In this document: piece by piece, positions 45,722-54,637 of the stretch
Position numbering within the stretch: the first letter of the stretch is position 1
Layout: each line of letters starts with the position of its first letter
NCBI GenBank assembly: GCA_944322345.1
Contig: CALUOO010000007.1
Coordinates: forward strand, 1 to 57,197
Source: an uncultured Bacteroides sp.
GTDB lineage: Bacteria > Bacteroidota > Bacteroidia > Bacteroidales > Bacteroidaceae
Direction: 5' to 3'
Length of the DNA stretch: 57,197 nt
Notes under the pieces: model-generated
The model's input: only the letters and a program-made list of their open reading frames with translations
Told to the model about the DNA's origin: nothing
Databases searched by the model: none
Made by a program: the position numbers and the translations under genes

Positions 45722-45790
45722 TCATATATTGTGAATAAGAAAAATCATATTATATGAAATAACTAACTCACAATATGTGAAACAAGAAAG
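45722..45790. repeat. 23-bp periodic palindromic array (array F)
   Basis: Three 23-bp units (45722-45744, 45745-45767, 45768-45790) each begin with a palindrome-like core (TCATATATTGTGA, TCATATTATATGA, TCACAATATGTGA) followed by an A-rich stretch. The array lies between the HU-wHTH start (45622, minus) and its candidate promoter (45828-45835). The unit sequence is unrelated to the other arrays, but the period and placement are the same. The remainder of the 283-bp gap is AT-rich with nothing else clear. Confidence 0.7.
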
Positions 45791-45827
45791 ATAACAGTGC
45801 GAAAATAGAATCTTACTTCGAAAAAAG

Positions 45828-45835
45828 CAAAGATA
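45828..45835 (-). promoter_or_regulatory. Candidate promoter of the HU-wHTH gene
   Basis: On the minus strand TATCTTTG is an exact -7 match about 205 bp upstream of the start codon, which puts array F in the 5' leader. No good -33 element is seen. Confidence 0.45.
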
Positions 45836-45905
45836 AAGAACAAAGGCCCGAAAAAATTTCGAGTCTTTAACATTTTAATCCATCATTTCGATAAAACAAC
45901 AAAGA

Positions 45906-47360
45906 CTATTGTTTCCTTTTCAAAAAAATCCGATTCGTAATTGTAGAGGGAAGTTCCGATTCATAATGAGTAACCATAATCATAGTTTTATTCGGACGGC
46001 AACTAAATGCCTCTATTATTTTTTTCACCCGCTTCCGATTATAAGTATCCAGCCCATGCAAAGGTTCATCTAGTATTAACAACTCCGGATCTTTCACAAA
46101 GGCACGAGCCAGCAAAACTAATCTTTGCTCACCGCTAGAGAGCTGTAAAAAAGATCTGTCTTTTAACGGAGCTATTCCAAAAATTTCCATCCACCACTCA
46201 CAAACCTCCAATTGTTCTGGATAAGTACGTTTATACAAACCTATACTATCATGTAAGCCACTAGCCACTATTTCAACTGCTGGCAGATTTTTCAAATAAG
46301 CACGATGCATTTCAGGACTAACATATCCTATGTGTTTTTTAATTTCCCAAATACTTTCTCCTGTACCTCTTTTCTTACCAAATAAATTAATATCACAAGC
46401 ATATGACTGTGGATTATCTGCACAAACCAAGCTCAATAAAGTTGACTTTCCTGCACCGTTTTCTCCACTCAACGCCCATTTTTCACCTTGTCTGATAGTC
46501 CAATCTACATCTTTCAGAATTGTATGCTCACCATAACGCACGCTTACATGATTTAACTGCACTACTTCCTCAGAATCATATGCAGTACTAGCACACGGTA
46601 ATTGGATAATACGTTGCTGCAATTCATCAAAAGAAGGCTCTACATAACGCTCACGAAAAATTTCCAAATAACTGTTTCGATCGATTTTTTGAGAGACTTT
46701 CATTTCATTTACCGGAATCACATGAGTAATAAAAGAGGGGATATCGTCCAACATCGAAAGTACCAGAATAATCTGGACAGAAGCCCATTTTGTCAAACGC
46801 TCCAACAGAGAGAGTAATAATGTACGTGCTGAAACATCTAAACCAATGAATGGGTTATCCATAATCAATACACGGGGAGCGGTCAACAATGCTTTTGTCA
46901 GCTGAAACTTACGGAGTTCTCCACTAGAAAGAAGAATAATTTTTTTTTCAAGCATTGGTTCTATTTGAAATAGCTCAAACAAATCTTTCATTAACCGTTC
47001 ATCTTTCACTTCTCCCAACATATCCTTAACTGTCGGTATCTCTTCTTGATCATGCATGTTCCAACGCTGCTGATAGTAATAAGTGGCATCAGCTGCTCCA
47101 TAAGTATCTCGAAAAGCAATATACTTTACATTATCGTAAATAGTCTGAGACGCAGACGGAGAAAAATCATATTTCAACGTTCCTTCTTTCAATGGATATT
47201 TCCCAGTCAACATATCCACCAAAATACTTTTTCCACTGCCATTAGGCCCTACAATAGCAATATGCTCATCAGCAGCAATGTCAATTGTAACCGGCCGAGC
47301 CAAACGTACCGATACATTACGGGCTATACCACCCGACATTCTAAATGTATACTGTTTCAT
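45906..47360 (-). CDS. Double ABC ATPase, ModF-like
   Basis: The protein of about 484 residues contains two complete ABC ATPase domains and no membrane segment. Domain 1 has Walker A GPNGSGKS, signature LSSGELRK and Walker B VLIMDNP (Asp-Asn in place of the usual Asp-Glu). Domain 2 has Walker A GENGAGKS, signature LSSGEQRL and Walker B LLILDEP. The plan matches ModF/YlmA-type proteins, once linked to molybdate transport but without a known permease here. The altered first Walker B suggests domain 1 may be weak in hydrolysis. The ATG at 47358-47360 is preferred to an in-frame TTG. It is the last gene of the ruvC operon. Confidence 0.85.
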   Translation of the reverse strand: MKQYTFRMSGGIARNVSVRLARPVTIDIAADEHIAIVGPNGSGKSILVDMLTGKYPLKEGTLKYDFSPSASQTIYDNVKYIAFRDTYGAADATYYYQQRWNMHDQEEIPTVKDMLGEVKDERLMKDLFELFQIEPMLEKKIILLSSGELRKFQLTKALLTAPRVLIMDNPFIGLDVSARTLLLSLLERLTKWASVQIILVLSMLDDIPSFITHVIPVNEMKVSQKIDRNSYLEIFRERYVEPSFDELQQRIIQLPCASTAYDSEEVVQLNHVSVRYGEHTILKDVDWTIRQGEKWALSGENGAGKSTLLSLVCADNPQSYACDINLFGKKRGTGESIWEIKKHIGYVSPEMHRAYLKNLPAVEIVASGLHDSIGLYKRTYPEQLEVCEWWMEIFGIAPLKDRSFLQLSSGEQRLVLLARAFVKDPELLILDEPLHGLDTYNRKRVKKIIEAFSCRPNKTMIMVTHYESELPSTITNRIFLKRKQ

Positions 47361-47379
47361 TTGTTCAAATTTCAATTCA

Positions 47380-49386
47380 CTATTTATACATAATCAATGC
47401 AGACTGTGCAGGAACCATAACATCTGTCCCATACAAAACACCTAATCCACGTATGTCTATATTTCCATCTTTACAGACTACAGTATATTTTCCTTCTGGT
47501 ACGACCAAACGAGCCGGAAGAGTACGAGAATTGAATGCCACTATTATCTCCCCCCAATCGTCACCATTAGCATGATCTTTCAGCTGAAAGGCTACCAGAT
47601 TATCCCCTTCTACAGACAAAAATTCCAAATGTTTCCTAACCTTATCTGCATCGCCCATCCTAAAAGCTGGATGTTTTTTACGAAGGTCTATCAGACGCTT
47701 ATAATACATCATGAGATCTCCATTCTTTGTCTTGTCTCTCCAATCAATTGCATTAACAGAATCCGGACTTTTATAACTATTATCCTCACCTTTCTTATCT
47801 CTCATCACTTCCTCTCCTGCATACAAAAAAGGAATTCCCTGAGAGGTAAAAACTACTGTCTGAGCAAGTTTATCCAAACGAACTAGCTGATCATCGGTAA
47901 TACCAGGCATAGCTGCCTTCAGACGATCGACCAAACAAAGCCCATCGTGACAAGAAACATAAGCAACCATCTGCACTGGCTGCAAAGCCCATGGAGACTG
48001 GCTATAATTTACTTCCTCATACCGTAACTGAGGATGCTGTATTCCACCTACAACACCAAACTTTACGCTCTCCTCTTGTCCCGAAATACCAGCAAGAAAT
48101 CCTCCCTTACGCTTATTCCCAACAGGGCCACAAAGTCCATCTCTTAATTCATCCGAGAAGGCTGCAATATCTGGCATACGAGAAATATTTTTCTTCATAG
48201 CCAATGAGTCTTGAGGATATTGAGGTGCTAAAGCAGCCCACCCTTCACCATAGACAACAATTGTGGGATCAATATCAGATAAGGCCTTTCTAACTGAATT
48301 CATCGTCTCTATATCGTGTACTCCCATCAAATCGAAACGGAAACCATCAATATGATATTCCTGTGCCCAATAACATACCGATTCTACTATAAACTTACGC
48401 ATCATAGGCCGCTCACTGGCTGTTTCATTGCCACAACCGGATCCGTTAGCAAGTGTTCCATCATCATTGTGACGATAAAAATATCCGGGAACGGTACGTT
48501 CGAAATTACTTTCACCCACATTGAATGTATGATTATATACCACATCCATAATGACACGAATACCTGCCCGATGAAGCGCCTGTACCATCTGCTTAAACTC
48601 CCTTATACGTACGGCAGGTTGATAGGGATCAGTAGCATATGAGCCCTCTGGCACGTTATAGTTCTGAGGGTCATATCCCCAATTATAAAGGTTCTTATCA
48701 AGTTGGGTCTCATTTATCGAAGCATAGTCGAAAGAAGGAAGTAAATGTACGTGAGTAACTCCTAACTCTATCAGATGGTCAATACCTGTCAGGTACTGAT
48801 CAGAATTCATCGTCCCATGCTCGGTAAGAGCAAGATACTTGCCACGATGCTTAACACCAGAAGTAGAGTCGGCCGAGAAGTCACGATGGTGCATCTCATA
48901 AATCATCATATCAGCCGGAGAGGATAATGGAGGACGTCGATCGGACTCCCATCCCTCAGGATTCGTTGTATTCCAGTCTATGATTGCAGCACGTTGTCCG
49001 TTTACTCCGACTGCACGCGCATTAATGCCCGGAGTATCTCCAAGCCATCGATCGTTGATTTTTACATTAAAGGTATAGAACTTTCCAAGCAAATCACGAT
49101 CGACTGTAACCGTCCATGTACCATCCTCACCGGGCTGCATCTTGATAGTCTCAAGGGGATGTCCGCCAATGCCTTCCTCATATAGCACCACCCGCACCTC
49201 ATCCGCCGGAGGTGACCAAAGCATAAAACGGGTAGACTGAGGGGTATATTCCATCTCTACAAGACTACCTTTACGAACCGGATAAAGCTCGTAAGAGGCA
49301 TAGGTTTTCTTCTTTTCCGTGCAACTCATAGCTGCTATTGACATACCAATTGTTATAACTCCTAAAGCGCGTCCCCAATTTTTCAT
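47380..49386 (-). CDS. Type I pullulanase lipoprotein (GH13)
   Basis: The 668-residue lipoprotein (MKNWGRALGVITIGMSIAAMSC, then TEKKK) cleaves alpha-1,6 bonds in pullulan or branched starch. A CBM48-like N-terminal beta domain precedes the barrel, with the type I signature YNWGYDPQNY. GH13 regions I-IV follow: DVVYNH, GFRFDLMG (nucleophile Asp), VYGEGWA (acid/base Glu) and VSCHDG. It lies 15 bp after ruvC and 19 bp before the ModF-like gene. It is probably cell-surface or periplasmic. Its 5' third is GC-richer than the rest. Confidence 0.93.
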   Translation of the reverse strand: MKNWGRALGVITIGMSIAAMSCTEKKKTYASYELYPVRKGSLVEMEYTPQSTRFMLWSPPADEVRVVLYEEGIGGHPLETIKMQPGEDGTWTVTVDRDLLGKFYTFNVKINDRWLGDTPGINARAVGVNGQRAAIIDWNTTNPEGWESDRRPPLSSPADMMIYEMHHRDFSADSTSGVKHRGKYLALTEHGTMNSDQYLTGIDHLIELGVTHVHLLPSFDYASINETQLDKNLYNWGYDPQNYNVPEGSYATDPYQPAVRIREFKQMVQALHRAGIRVIMDVVYNHTFNVGESNFERTVPGYFYRHNDDGTLANGSGCGNETASERPMMRKFIVESVCYWAQEYHIDGFRFDLMGVHDIETMNSVRKALSDIDPTIVVYGEGWAALAPQYPQDSLAMKKNISRMPDIAAFSDELRDGLCGPVGNKRKGGFLAGISGQEESVKFGVVGGIQHPQLRYEEVNYSQSPWALQPVQMVAYVSCHDGLCLVDRLKAAMPGITDDQLVRLDKLAQTVVFTSQGIPFLYAGEEVMRDKKGEDNSYKSPDSVNAIDWRDKTKNGDLMMYYKRLIDLRKKHPAFRMGDADKVRKHLEFLSVEGDNLVAFQLKDHANGDDWGEIIVAFNSRTLPARLVVPEGKYTVVCKDGNIDIRGLGVLYGTDVMVPAQSALIMYK

Positions 49387-49401
49387 AACTGCCTGCTCCT
49401 T

Positions 49402-49968
49402 TTATTTCACCCGATCGGGATTCTTTGATATAAAATCTTTCCAACTGCTATACCCTTTCTCGTGTACCGGACGCCCCATCTGAAGGAAGTGACAGTAGGC
49501 CGCAGCCAGTCCGTCGGTAGCATCCATAAAGACCGGCATGTCGTCTTTTGAAAAATGAAGAATGCGCTGAAGCATATCTGCCACCTGTTCCTTGGAAGCC
49601 TGCCCGTTGCCCGTAATGGCCATCTTGATCTTCAGAGGGGCATATTCCGTGATCGGGATGTCGCGGCTAAGGGCTACCGCCATGGCCACTCCCTGTGCCC
49701 GACCGAGCTTTAGCATCGACTGCACGTTCTTCCCGAAGAAGGGTGCCTCTATGGCAAGCTCATCGGGAAGGTAACTTTCGATAATGCTCAACACACGCTC
49801 GTGGATATGGCGAAGCTTCAGATAATGGTTGGCAAAGCGACGCAGGTCGATGATTCCCATTGCTACCAGCTCGGGCTTGGTGCCCTTTACACGCAGCACG
49901 CCGTATCCCATGATGGTGGTACCCGGATCTATCCCCAGTATGATCTTCTCCTTTACCGGCTGTATCAC
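49402..49968 (-). CDS. ruvC: Holliday junction resolvase RuvC
   Basis: The 188-residue endonuclease cuts Holliday junctions during recombination. Acidic residues of the RNase H-like fold are seen at LGIDPGTT (D14), [11 protein letters not shown] (Glu) and the final pair in [14 protein letters not shown]. The length is normal. Its start overlaps the stop of the DUF4286 gene by 4 bp, so translation is coupled. Confidence 0.96.
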   Translation of the reverse strand: MIQPVKEKIILGIDPGTTIMGYGVLRVKGTKPELVAMGIIDLRRFANHYLKLRHIHERVLSIIESYLPDELAIEAPFFGKNVQSMLKLGRAQGVAMAVALSRDIPITEYAPLKIKMAITGNGQASKEQVADMLQRILHFSKDDMPVFMDATDGLAAAYCHFLQMGRPVHEKGYSSWKDFISKNPDRVK

Positions 49969-50267
49969 TCTACAATCTCCATTAATGTAGGAAAGCCTAC
50001 CACCTTATCCTTGAATATTTTCTGCAGTTCGCCGTTAAGCTTCGCACCTTGCTCCAGATGCCAGCGGTGTAGCAGTGAGCTGCTTTCTACTTCCCACTGC
50101 AGGGAGTATGAGCTTCCCTCATCATGGTGACTCAGTATCCGACAGATACGGGGAGCACTCAGCGTGCCATGTTTCAACACTTCGGGAATATAACATTCCT
50201 TGATCCAAATGAGGAAATTGTCATGCACATCATCATCTACCTGAAAGGTTGTATTATAGACTAACAT
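49965..50267 (-). CDS. DUF4286-family protein
   Basis: The 100-residue cytoplasmic protein begins [19 protein letters not shown] and has an antibody-monooxygenase-like ferredoxin fold (Dabb/ABM-like) pattern of alternating strands and helices. It resembles the DUF4286 family. It is the first gene of the operon with ruvC, pullulanase and the ModF-like gene. No function is known. Confidence 0.82.
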   Translation of the reverse strand: MLVYNTTFQVDDDVHDNFLIWIKECYIPEVLKHGTLSAPRICRILSHHDEGSSYSLQWEVESSSLLHRWHLEQGAKLNGELQKIFKDKVVGFPTLMEIVE

Positions 50268-50293
50268 ATCGCTTATTTATTGTTTTTATGGTG

Positions 50294-50301
50294 CAAACAT
50301 A
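50294..50301 (-). promoter_or_regulatory. Promoter of the DUF4286-ruvC operon
   Basis: On the minus strand TATGTTTG matches the -7 consensus 27 bp before the DUF4286 start codon. Confidence 0.55.
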
Positions 50302-50324
50302 GCAATTTAATCAGAATAATGTAT

Positions 50325-50332
50325 TATATTTG
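50325..50332 (+). promoter_or_regulatory. Promoter of tRNA-Ala
   Basis: TATATTTG matches the -7 consensus 45 bp upstream of the tRNA 5' end. Confidence 0.6.
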
Positions 50333-50376
50333 CCCCGTCAAATTAAGACTGCGGTTGTGTAAGCCTAAGGACAGAA

Positions 50377-50450
50377 GGGGCATTAGCTCATCTGGCTAGA
50401 GCGCGACACTGGCAGTGTCGAGGTGGCCGGTTCGAGTCCGGCATGCTCCA
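50377..50450 (+). tRNA. tRNA-Ala (anticodon GGC)
   Basis: The 74-nt tRNA begins GGGGCAT and its 3' arm is ATGCTCC plus discriminator A (one G-U in the acceptor stem). The D arm has TAGCTCA...CTGG, the anticodon loop is CTGGCAG (anticodon GGC, reading GCC) and the T loop is TTCGAGT. CCA is not encoded. A terminator follows at once. Confidence 0.95.
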
Positions 50451-50461
50451 CATTTTATGTA

Positions 50462-50497
50462 ACTCTCTGGGAGATGATTTCCCGGAGAGTTTTTTTG
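50462..50497 (+). terminator. tRNA-Ala terminator
   Basis: ACTCTCTGGGA (50462-50472) pairs with TCCCGGAGAGT (50480-50490) with one wobble, followed by a run of T to 50497. Confidence 0.85.
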
Positions 50498-50537
50498 TAT
50501 CCGCCAACCAGCCGGAACCTATGGATGCCTGTATCGG

Positions 50538-50573
50538 AAAAAAAGGGATGCACTGCATCACGCAGAACATCCC
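50538..50573 (-). terminator. Terminator of the GH78 gene
   Basis: On the minus strand GGGATG (50568-50573) pairs with CATCCC (50545-50550), followed by seven T. It lies about 48 bp past the stop codon. Confidence 0.75.
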
Positions 50574-50620
50574 CCAACTTTACATTATGACTTGAAAATG
50601 TAAAACCTACCGTATCTTAG

Positions 50621-53600
50621 TTACTTTCCACTGACTACAAACTCGTAACTGCCGGATTCCAGCTCAAGCACAGCCTTGTTGCGGGTGAACATAATGGACT
50701 GAACACCTTCGGATTTCACGGCTGCCTGCCCGTTTTCGGTTACCGTGGCATCTGCCGAAGGCAACTGAAGATGGAGTGAAGCTGTAGTGTTGGCAGGTAC
50801 GGATACCTTATATACGACAGAGCCATCGTCTCGCTTGGTCCATGCACTCTTAATGTCGCCATAGGGCGAAGCGAAGGAAGCGTTTACCCATGTGATATGT
50901 TCCTGTCCCTCGGGCAATACAGTGCGGTTGTCCGGCTCGGGACAAAGAAGGATGTGTTTGAAGCCCGGACGGTGTTCGTCAACATCTATGCCGGCCATCG
51001 TACGATACATCCACTCGGCCACAGCGCCGTATGAATAGTGGTTGAAAGAGTTCATCGTCACGGTGTTGAAGCCCTTTTCCTTGGTGTAAGAGTCCCATCG
51101 CTCCCATATCGTGGTAGCTCCCTGATCGATGCTATATAGCCATGAAGGGTTGTCACGCTGCAGTAGGAGGTTGTAGGCAACAGGGGTAGCACCATACTGA
51201 CTCAAGGTTTGATTGAGGATAGCCGTACCCACGAAGCCTGTGCTCAGGCGGTTGCCATTGGCGGCAATTTTGCCTACCAGTGTGGTAAGGGCGCGTTGCG
51301 TAGCCTCTTCCGAGGGGAGCAGGTTTAGCTTCAGCGCCAGCAGATAGGCCGTCTGGCTTTTTTCGCGCAGGTCGCCCTGTTCGTCGACGTAGCGTTTCTG
51401 AAACTCTTCCTTGATGTCTGCCGCAAGTTTACGGTATTGGCGCGACTTGATGTCGTACTCGTCGCCGCCCTCACGGCTGAGTGCTGCGGAGACTTTCTCC
51501 ATCAGTTGGGCTGTGTAGGCATAGTAGCAAACACTGATATAGCGGTTGGGAGTGGCTTCATAGGCAAGCCAGTCTCCAAATGCCGTGCCTGCTCCGTTGT
51601 AGTTAAAGCCATCTCCTACCTGTCGTGAGAGATACTCCATGTACTTCTCCATAGAGGTATAATTGTCTTCTAAGATGCCCCGATCGTTATACACCAGATA
51701 GATGGTCCAAGGGACTATGATACCGGCATCTGCCCATGCGGCCTGTCCGTGGGGTACTCCCCAACAGCTGGGAGCTACGCCCGGGTAGGCTCCATCCCCA
51801 AGTTGGTCATTGCGCATGTCGCCCATCCACTTCTCCAAGAAAGCCGCTACATTGGCATTGTAGGTAGCTGCGCGGCAGAACACCTGAGTATCTCCCGTCC
51901 ATCCAAGGCGTTCGTCGCGCTGCGGACAGTCTGTCGGGATGCTGAGGTAATTGCTTCTTTGCCCCCACAGAACGTTGCTGTAGAGCTGGTTGATGAGCGG
52001 GCTGCTGGTGGCGAAAGAAGAGCCTTCTTCGGTGACAGAGCCTACTACCTCGCCCTCGAGGGAGAGGATCTCGATGTCTTCGGTAGCCTTTACCTCACAG
52101 TACTGGAAGCCGAAGAAGGTGGTGGAAGGACGGAATTCCTCGCTTCGGCGGTCTCCCCGGAGGGTGTAGCGGAGCGTTGCCTTGGCCGTCCTAAGATTGG
52201 CTGTATAGATGCTTCCCGCAGGTCCGTCATCTCCTCGGGAAGGGTCGCCGGTGTCGTTAAGCATCTCTCCGAAGCGGAGAGTCATAGTGGTGCCGCGTTC
52301 GCCCTTCACCACAAAGTGTGGCCAACCTACCATATTCTGCCCCATATTGTAGACTGCCGTCTCGCCTTTCTTCAGCAGGATGGGTTGCGAACCTTTGATT
52401 TCGCGTGTCTTATTGATGCGTCTACCGGTCTCGCCATTATAGGTAACGATGCTGACAGGCTCCCTGTTGAGATAGGGGCGCATACGTACCGGGGGTCCTA
52501 CAAAGGCGGTCAGTTCGCCCTTGGGGTAAGTATTCTGTGCCGTTTTGAACCATTCCTTGTCGCGGAAGCTGGGTTTCATCCAGTTGCTCTCGAGGCGTGC
52601 GTCGTAGGTTTCGCCATGATAGATGTCGCCAAAGCGTACGGCGCCCGAGGTGGAAGAGAGCCACGAGAGGTCGGTAACAACCGTCTCCACAGTGCCGTCG
52701 GTATAGTTGACCACCAGCTTGGCTATGAATGCGGGAATCGTAGCGCGGTATTCGCCCTTGCTGACGTCGCCCGTAAACCATCCGCCGCTTACCTGTGCGC
52801 CGATGGCATTGAGCCCTTTCTGTAGCAGCGAGGTAACGTCGTAGCTCTGGTAATGAACGGTTTTCCGATAGTTAGTCCATCCCGGCTTCAGTTCGTCGTA
52901 CACCATGCTGCCATCCTTCTGAGGGGTTCCCACACGCTGTCCGTTGATAAACAGGTTGTAGATGCCCAGAGCCGAAGCATAGATGCGAGCCGAAGCCACC
53001 CGTCCGCTGAGCTTGAACTCCTTGCGGAACATTGGACAGCCCTTGTCTATAGGCTGGAATATACGATAGTCTCCCCCTTTCGAAAACACTTTCAACTTAT
53101 GATTGTTACCTATTGATATGACTTCTCCGCCTTCGAAGGGAGAGACCTTGCCTTCAAAGTCTTCTTTGAGAAGAACCTTTTTAACCGTACTGTTGCCCTC
53201 TTTCGAGTACTGTGTGAAGAGTACGTTATCAAAGACTGCCGTCTCTTCTCCGCTGGGTCCGTTGAAGGCGCGGAAGCCTACCGAACCGTTCTTGAGTTCC
53301 CCGAAGCTGTCTTCATACGTATCTACCAATACATTATTAATATAGGTCTCCACCTTCCCGTCTTTGGCATCCACCTTCAGGCGGAAAGGTTTCTCGAGCA
53401 GCTGTTCCTTTGTAAAATACTTCCCGATAGGCGTATCCGAGGTCCGAAGCTGTCCGCCCACATAGACGTGGCGGCGTATGAGGGGCTCAGACTCCTTGTT
53501 GAGGGTGATGACAGACCACATTCCCATGTTCGATGCGTCTTGTACGCCAAACAGCACAGAGGCATTGCCCTTGACGATAGCTACGTCTGACTCTAGTGTC

Positions 53601-54079
53601 ATCCATAGCCTGCCGGTGTTGATACCCGCCGGTTGCTCGGAAGAATCCTTAGGTATATCGGTAGCCTGAATCCACTCTGCGCCCGACCAACCCGAGTCTA
53701 ACAGTCCGGTTTCGAAAAAGGCGAGCTCCTGCGAGGTCTCTTCCTCGCCACGGTTGTTCCACGTAGTCACCCTCCAAAAGTAACGTTTCGAAGGTTGCAA
53801 GGCATCTCCCGCATAGCGTATGTGCAGGGATTCGTCGCTTTCTACCCTGCCCGATGTCCATTTCAAACGAGTGAAATCGGCATTTTCAGAGACTTCAATC
53901 CGATAGGCTTTCTGCCGAGTCCCCCTCTTCTCCGAAGTCATTTGCCAACTGAACCGGGGCGCTTCCGCATCTATCCCGACAGGATTCGTCTGATACTCTA
54001 CTTGAAGATTCACTACCGAAGCCTCAGCTGTGAGTATCGCTCCCCATAGGGCAAGAGTCGATAAAATGTTCCTTCTCAT
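50621..54079 (-). CDS. Alpha-L-rhamnosidase (GH78)
   Basis: The 1152-residue secreted enzyme (signal MRRNILSTLALWGAILTAEA) removes terminal L-rhamnose from glycans such as pectin side chains. An N-terminal FN3-like domain (LQVEYQTNPVGIDAEAPRFSWQM) is followed, at about residues 135-315, by an extra LamG/concanavalin-like domain (ETAVFDNVLF-type strands). The rhamnosidase beta domains and (alpha/alpha)6 barrel follow, with the GH78 signature DCPQRDERLGWTGD (about 715-730) and the later TIWERWDSY. The C-terminal beta domain includes TWVNASFASPYGDI. No SusCD pair is nearby. Promoter at 54168-54197. Confidence 0.93.
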   Translation of the reverse strand: MRRNILSTLALWGAILTAEASVVNLQVEYQTNPVGIDAEAPRFSWQMTSEKRGTRQKAYRIEVSENADFTRLKWTSGRVESDESLHIRYAGDALQPSKRYFWRVTTWNNRGEEETSQELAFFETGLLDSGWSGAEWIQATDIPKDSSEQPAGINTGRLWMTLESDVAIVKGNASVLFGVQDASNMGMWSVITLNKESEPLIRRHVYVGGQLRTSDTPIGKYFTKEQLLEKPFRLKVDAKDGKVETYINNVLVDTYEDSFGELKNGSVGFRAFNGPSGEETAVFDNVLFTQYSKEGNSTVKKVLLKEDFEGKVSPFEGGEVISIGNNHKLKVFSKGGDYRIFQPIDKGCPMFRKEFKLSGRVASARIYASALGIYNLFINGQRVGTPQKDGSMVYDELKPGWTNYRKTVHYQSYDVTSLLQKGLNAIGAQVSGGWFTGDVSKGEYRATIPAFIAKLVVNYTDGTVETVVTDLSWLSSTSGAVRFGDIYHGETYDARLESNWMKPSFRDKEWFKTAQNTYPKGELTAFVGPPVRMRPYLNREPVSIVTYNGETGRRINKTREIKGSQPILLKKGETAVYNMGQNMVGWPHFVVKGERGTTMTLRFGEMLNDTGDPSRGDDGPAGSIYTANLRTAKATLRYTLRGDRRSEEFRPSTTFFGFQYCEVKATEDIEILSLEGEVVGSVTEEGSSFATSSPLINQLYSNVLWGQRSNYLSIPTDCPQRDERLGWTGDTQVFCRAATYNANVAAFLEKWMGDMRNDQLGDGAYPGVAPSCWGVPHGQAAWADAGIIVPWTIYLVYNDRGILEDNYTSMEKYMEYLSRQVGDGFNYNGAGTAFGDWLAYEATPNRYISVCYYAYTAQLMEKVSAALSREGGDEYDIKSRQYRKLAADIKEEFQKRYVDEQGDLREKSQTAYLLALKLNLLPSEEATQRALTTLVGKIAANGNRLSTGFVGTAILNQTLSQYGATPVAYNLLLQRDNPSWLYSIDQGATTIWERWDSYTKEKGFNTVTMNSFNHYSYGAVAEWMYRTMAGIDVDEHRPGFKHILLCPEPDNRTVLPEGQEHITWVNASFASPYGDIKSAWTKRDDGSVVYKVSVPANTTASLHLQLPSADATVTENGQAAVKSEGVQSIMFTRNKAVLELESGSYEFVVSGK

Positions 54080-54167
54080 AATTCATCCGATATTGACGTA
54101 AGTATTAATAGTAGCAATCTCAGCATGACAACCCATGCTTTCCGCATCTTCAGTGATACGATTGATA

Positions 54168-54197
54168 CAAATATAAGGAAAATTAACCAGAATCAAA
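54168..54197 (-). promoter_or_regulatory. Promoter of the GH78 gene
   Basis: On the minus strand TATATTTG (54168-54175) and TTTG (54194-54197) are 18 bp apart, 89 bp before the rhamnosidase start. Confidence 0.65.
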
Positions 54198-54238
54198 AAA
54201 TAATCATCATAATATTGTCGTTATTTTAAAATTATTCT

Positions 54239-54246
54239 TAAATTTG
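54239..54246 (+). promoter_or_regulatory. Candidate promoter of the HU-Gly gene
   Basis: TAAATTTG matches TAnnTTTG on the plus strand. Transcription from here gives a leader of about 385 nt before the ATG at 54638, with array D (54502-54594) inside it. The long leader otherwise shows only GCCTTTAAGGC, an 11-bp palindrome near 54256-54266. Confidence 0.5.
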
Positions 54247-54501
54247 TGGATGAGAGCCTTTAAGGCAGTCGCTCTATGACATGATGGAAAGAGAAGGAAT
54301 GTCGGAACCTATAGTATCCTCAGTCCAACAGGATGAGCCGATAGCAGTAAAGCCATCGGAAAGTTGGGCAAAACAACAGAGAGAAATAACCTTAATAATA
54401 ATCAATAATACTTTACAGTTTGCCTTCGTACAGTCCGAGTCGTACTCCCGCACTCTACCCCTCTCAGAATAGGCTGTAGGCAGGTTTTCAGAGCAATTTG
54501 T

Positions 54502-54594
54502 CGAGAGTATCCCTCGAGCCCCTCGAGAGTATCCCTCGACATGCCCGAGAGTATCCCTCGACACCCTCGAGAGTATCCCTCGACATATCCGAGG
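54502..54594. repeat. 22-bp tandem array (array D)
   Basis: Four 22-bp units (54502-54523, 54524-54545, 54546-54567, 54568-54589) each begin CGAGAGTATCCCTCGA and end in a variable 6 bp; a partial unit follows. The constant 16 bp contains an imperfect inverted repeat (CGAGAG with CCCTCG), so each unit can form a small hairpin. The array ends 43 bp upstream of the HU-Gly start codon. The 6-bp ends are too short for CRISPR spacers. Confidence 0.93.
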
Positions 54595-54637
54595 CTTAGG
54601 CATACTGTAAGGGACAGTAAAGAAAGGAGACATTTAT

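Noticed and set aside
51749-52825. Plus-strand frame of 358 codons inside the GH78 gene
   Set aside because: Antisense to a well-supported rhamnosidase gene with clear motifs; the open frame follows from GC-rich codon use.
54281-54472. 63-codon frame in the leader of the HU-Gly gene
   Set aside because: No convincing ribosome site, low-complexity product and no terminator or conservation evidence; most likely a chance frame in leader DNA.
9681-54594. Arrays A-F as CRISPR arrays
   Set aside because: Units are contiguous with no unique 30-bp spacers, and no cas genes are present.
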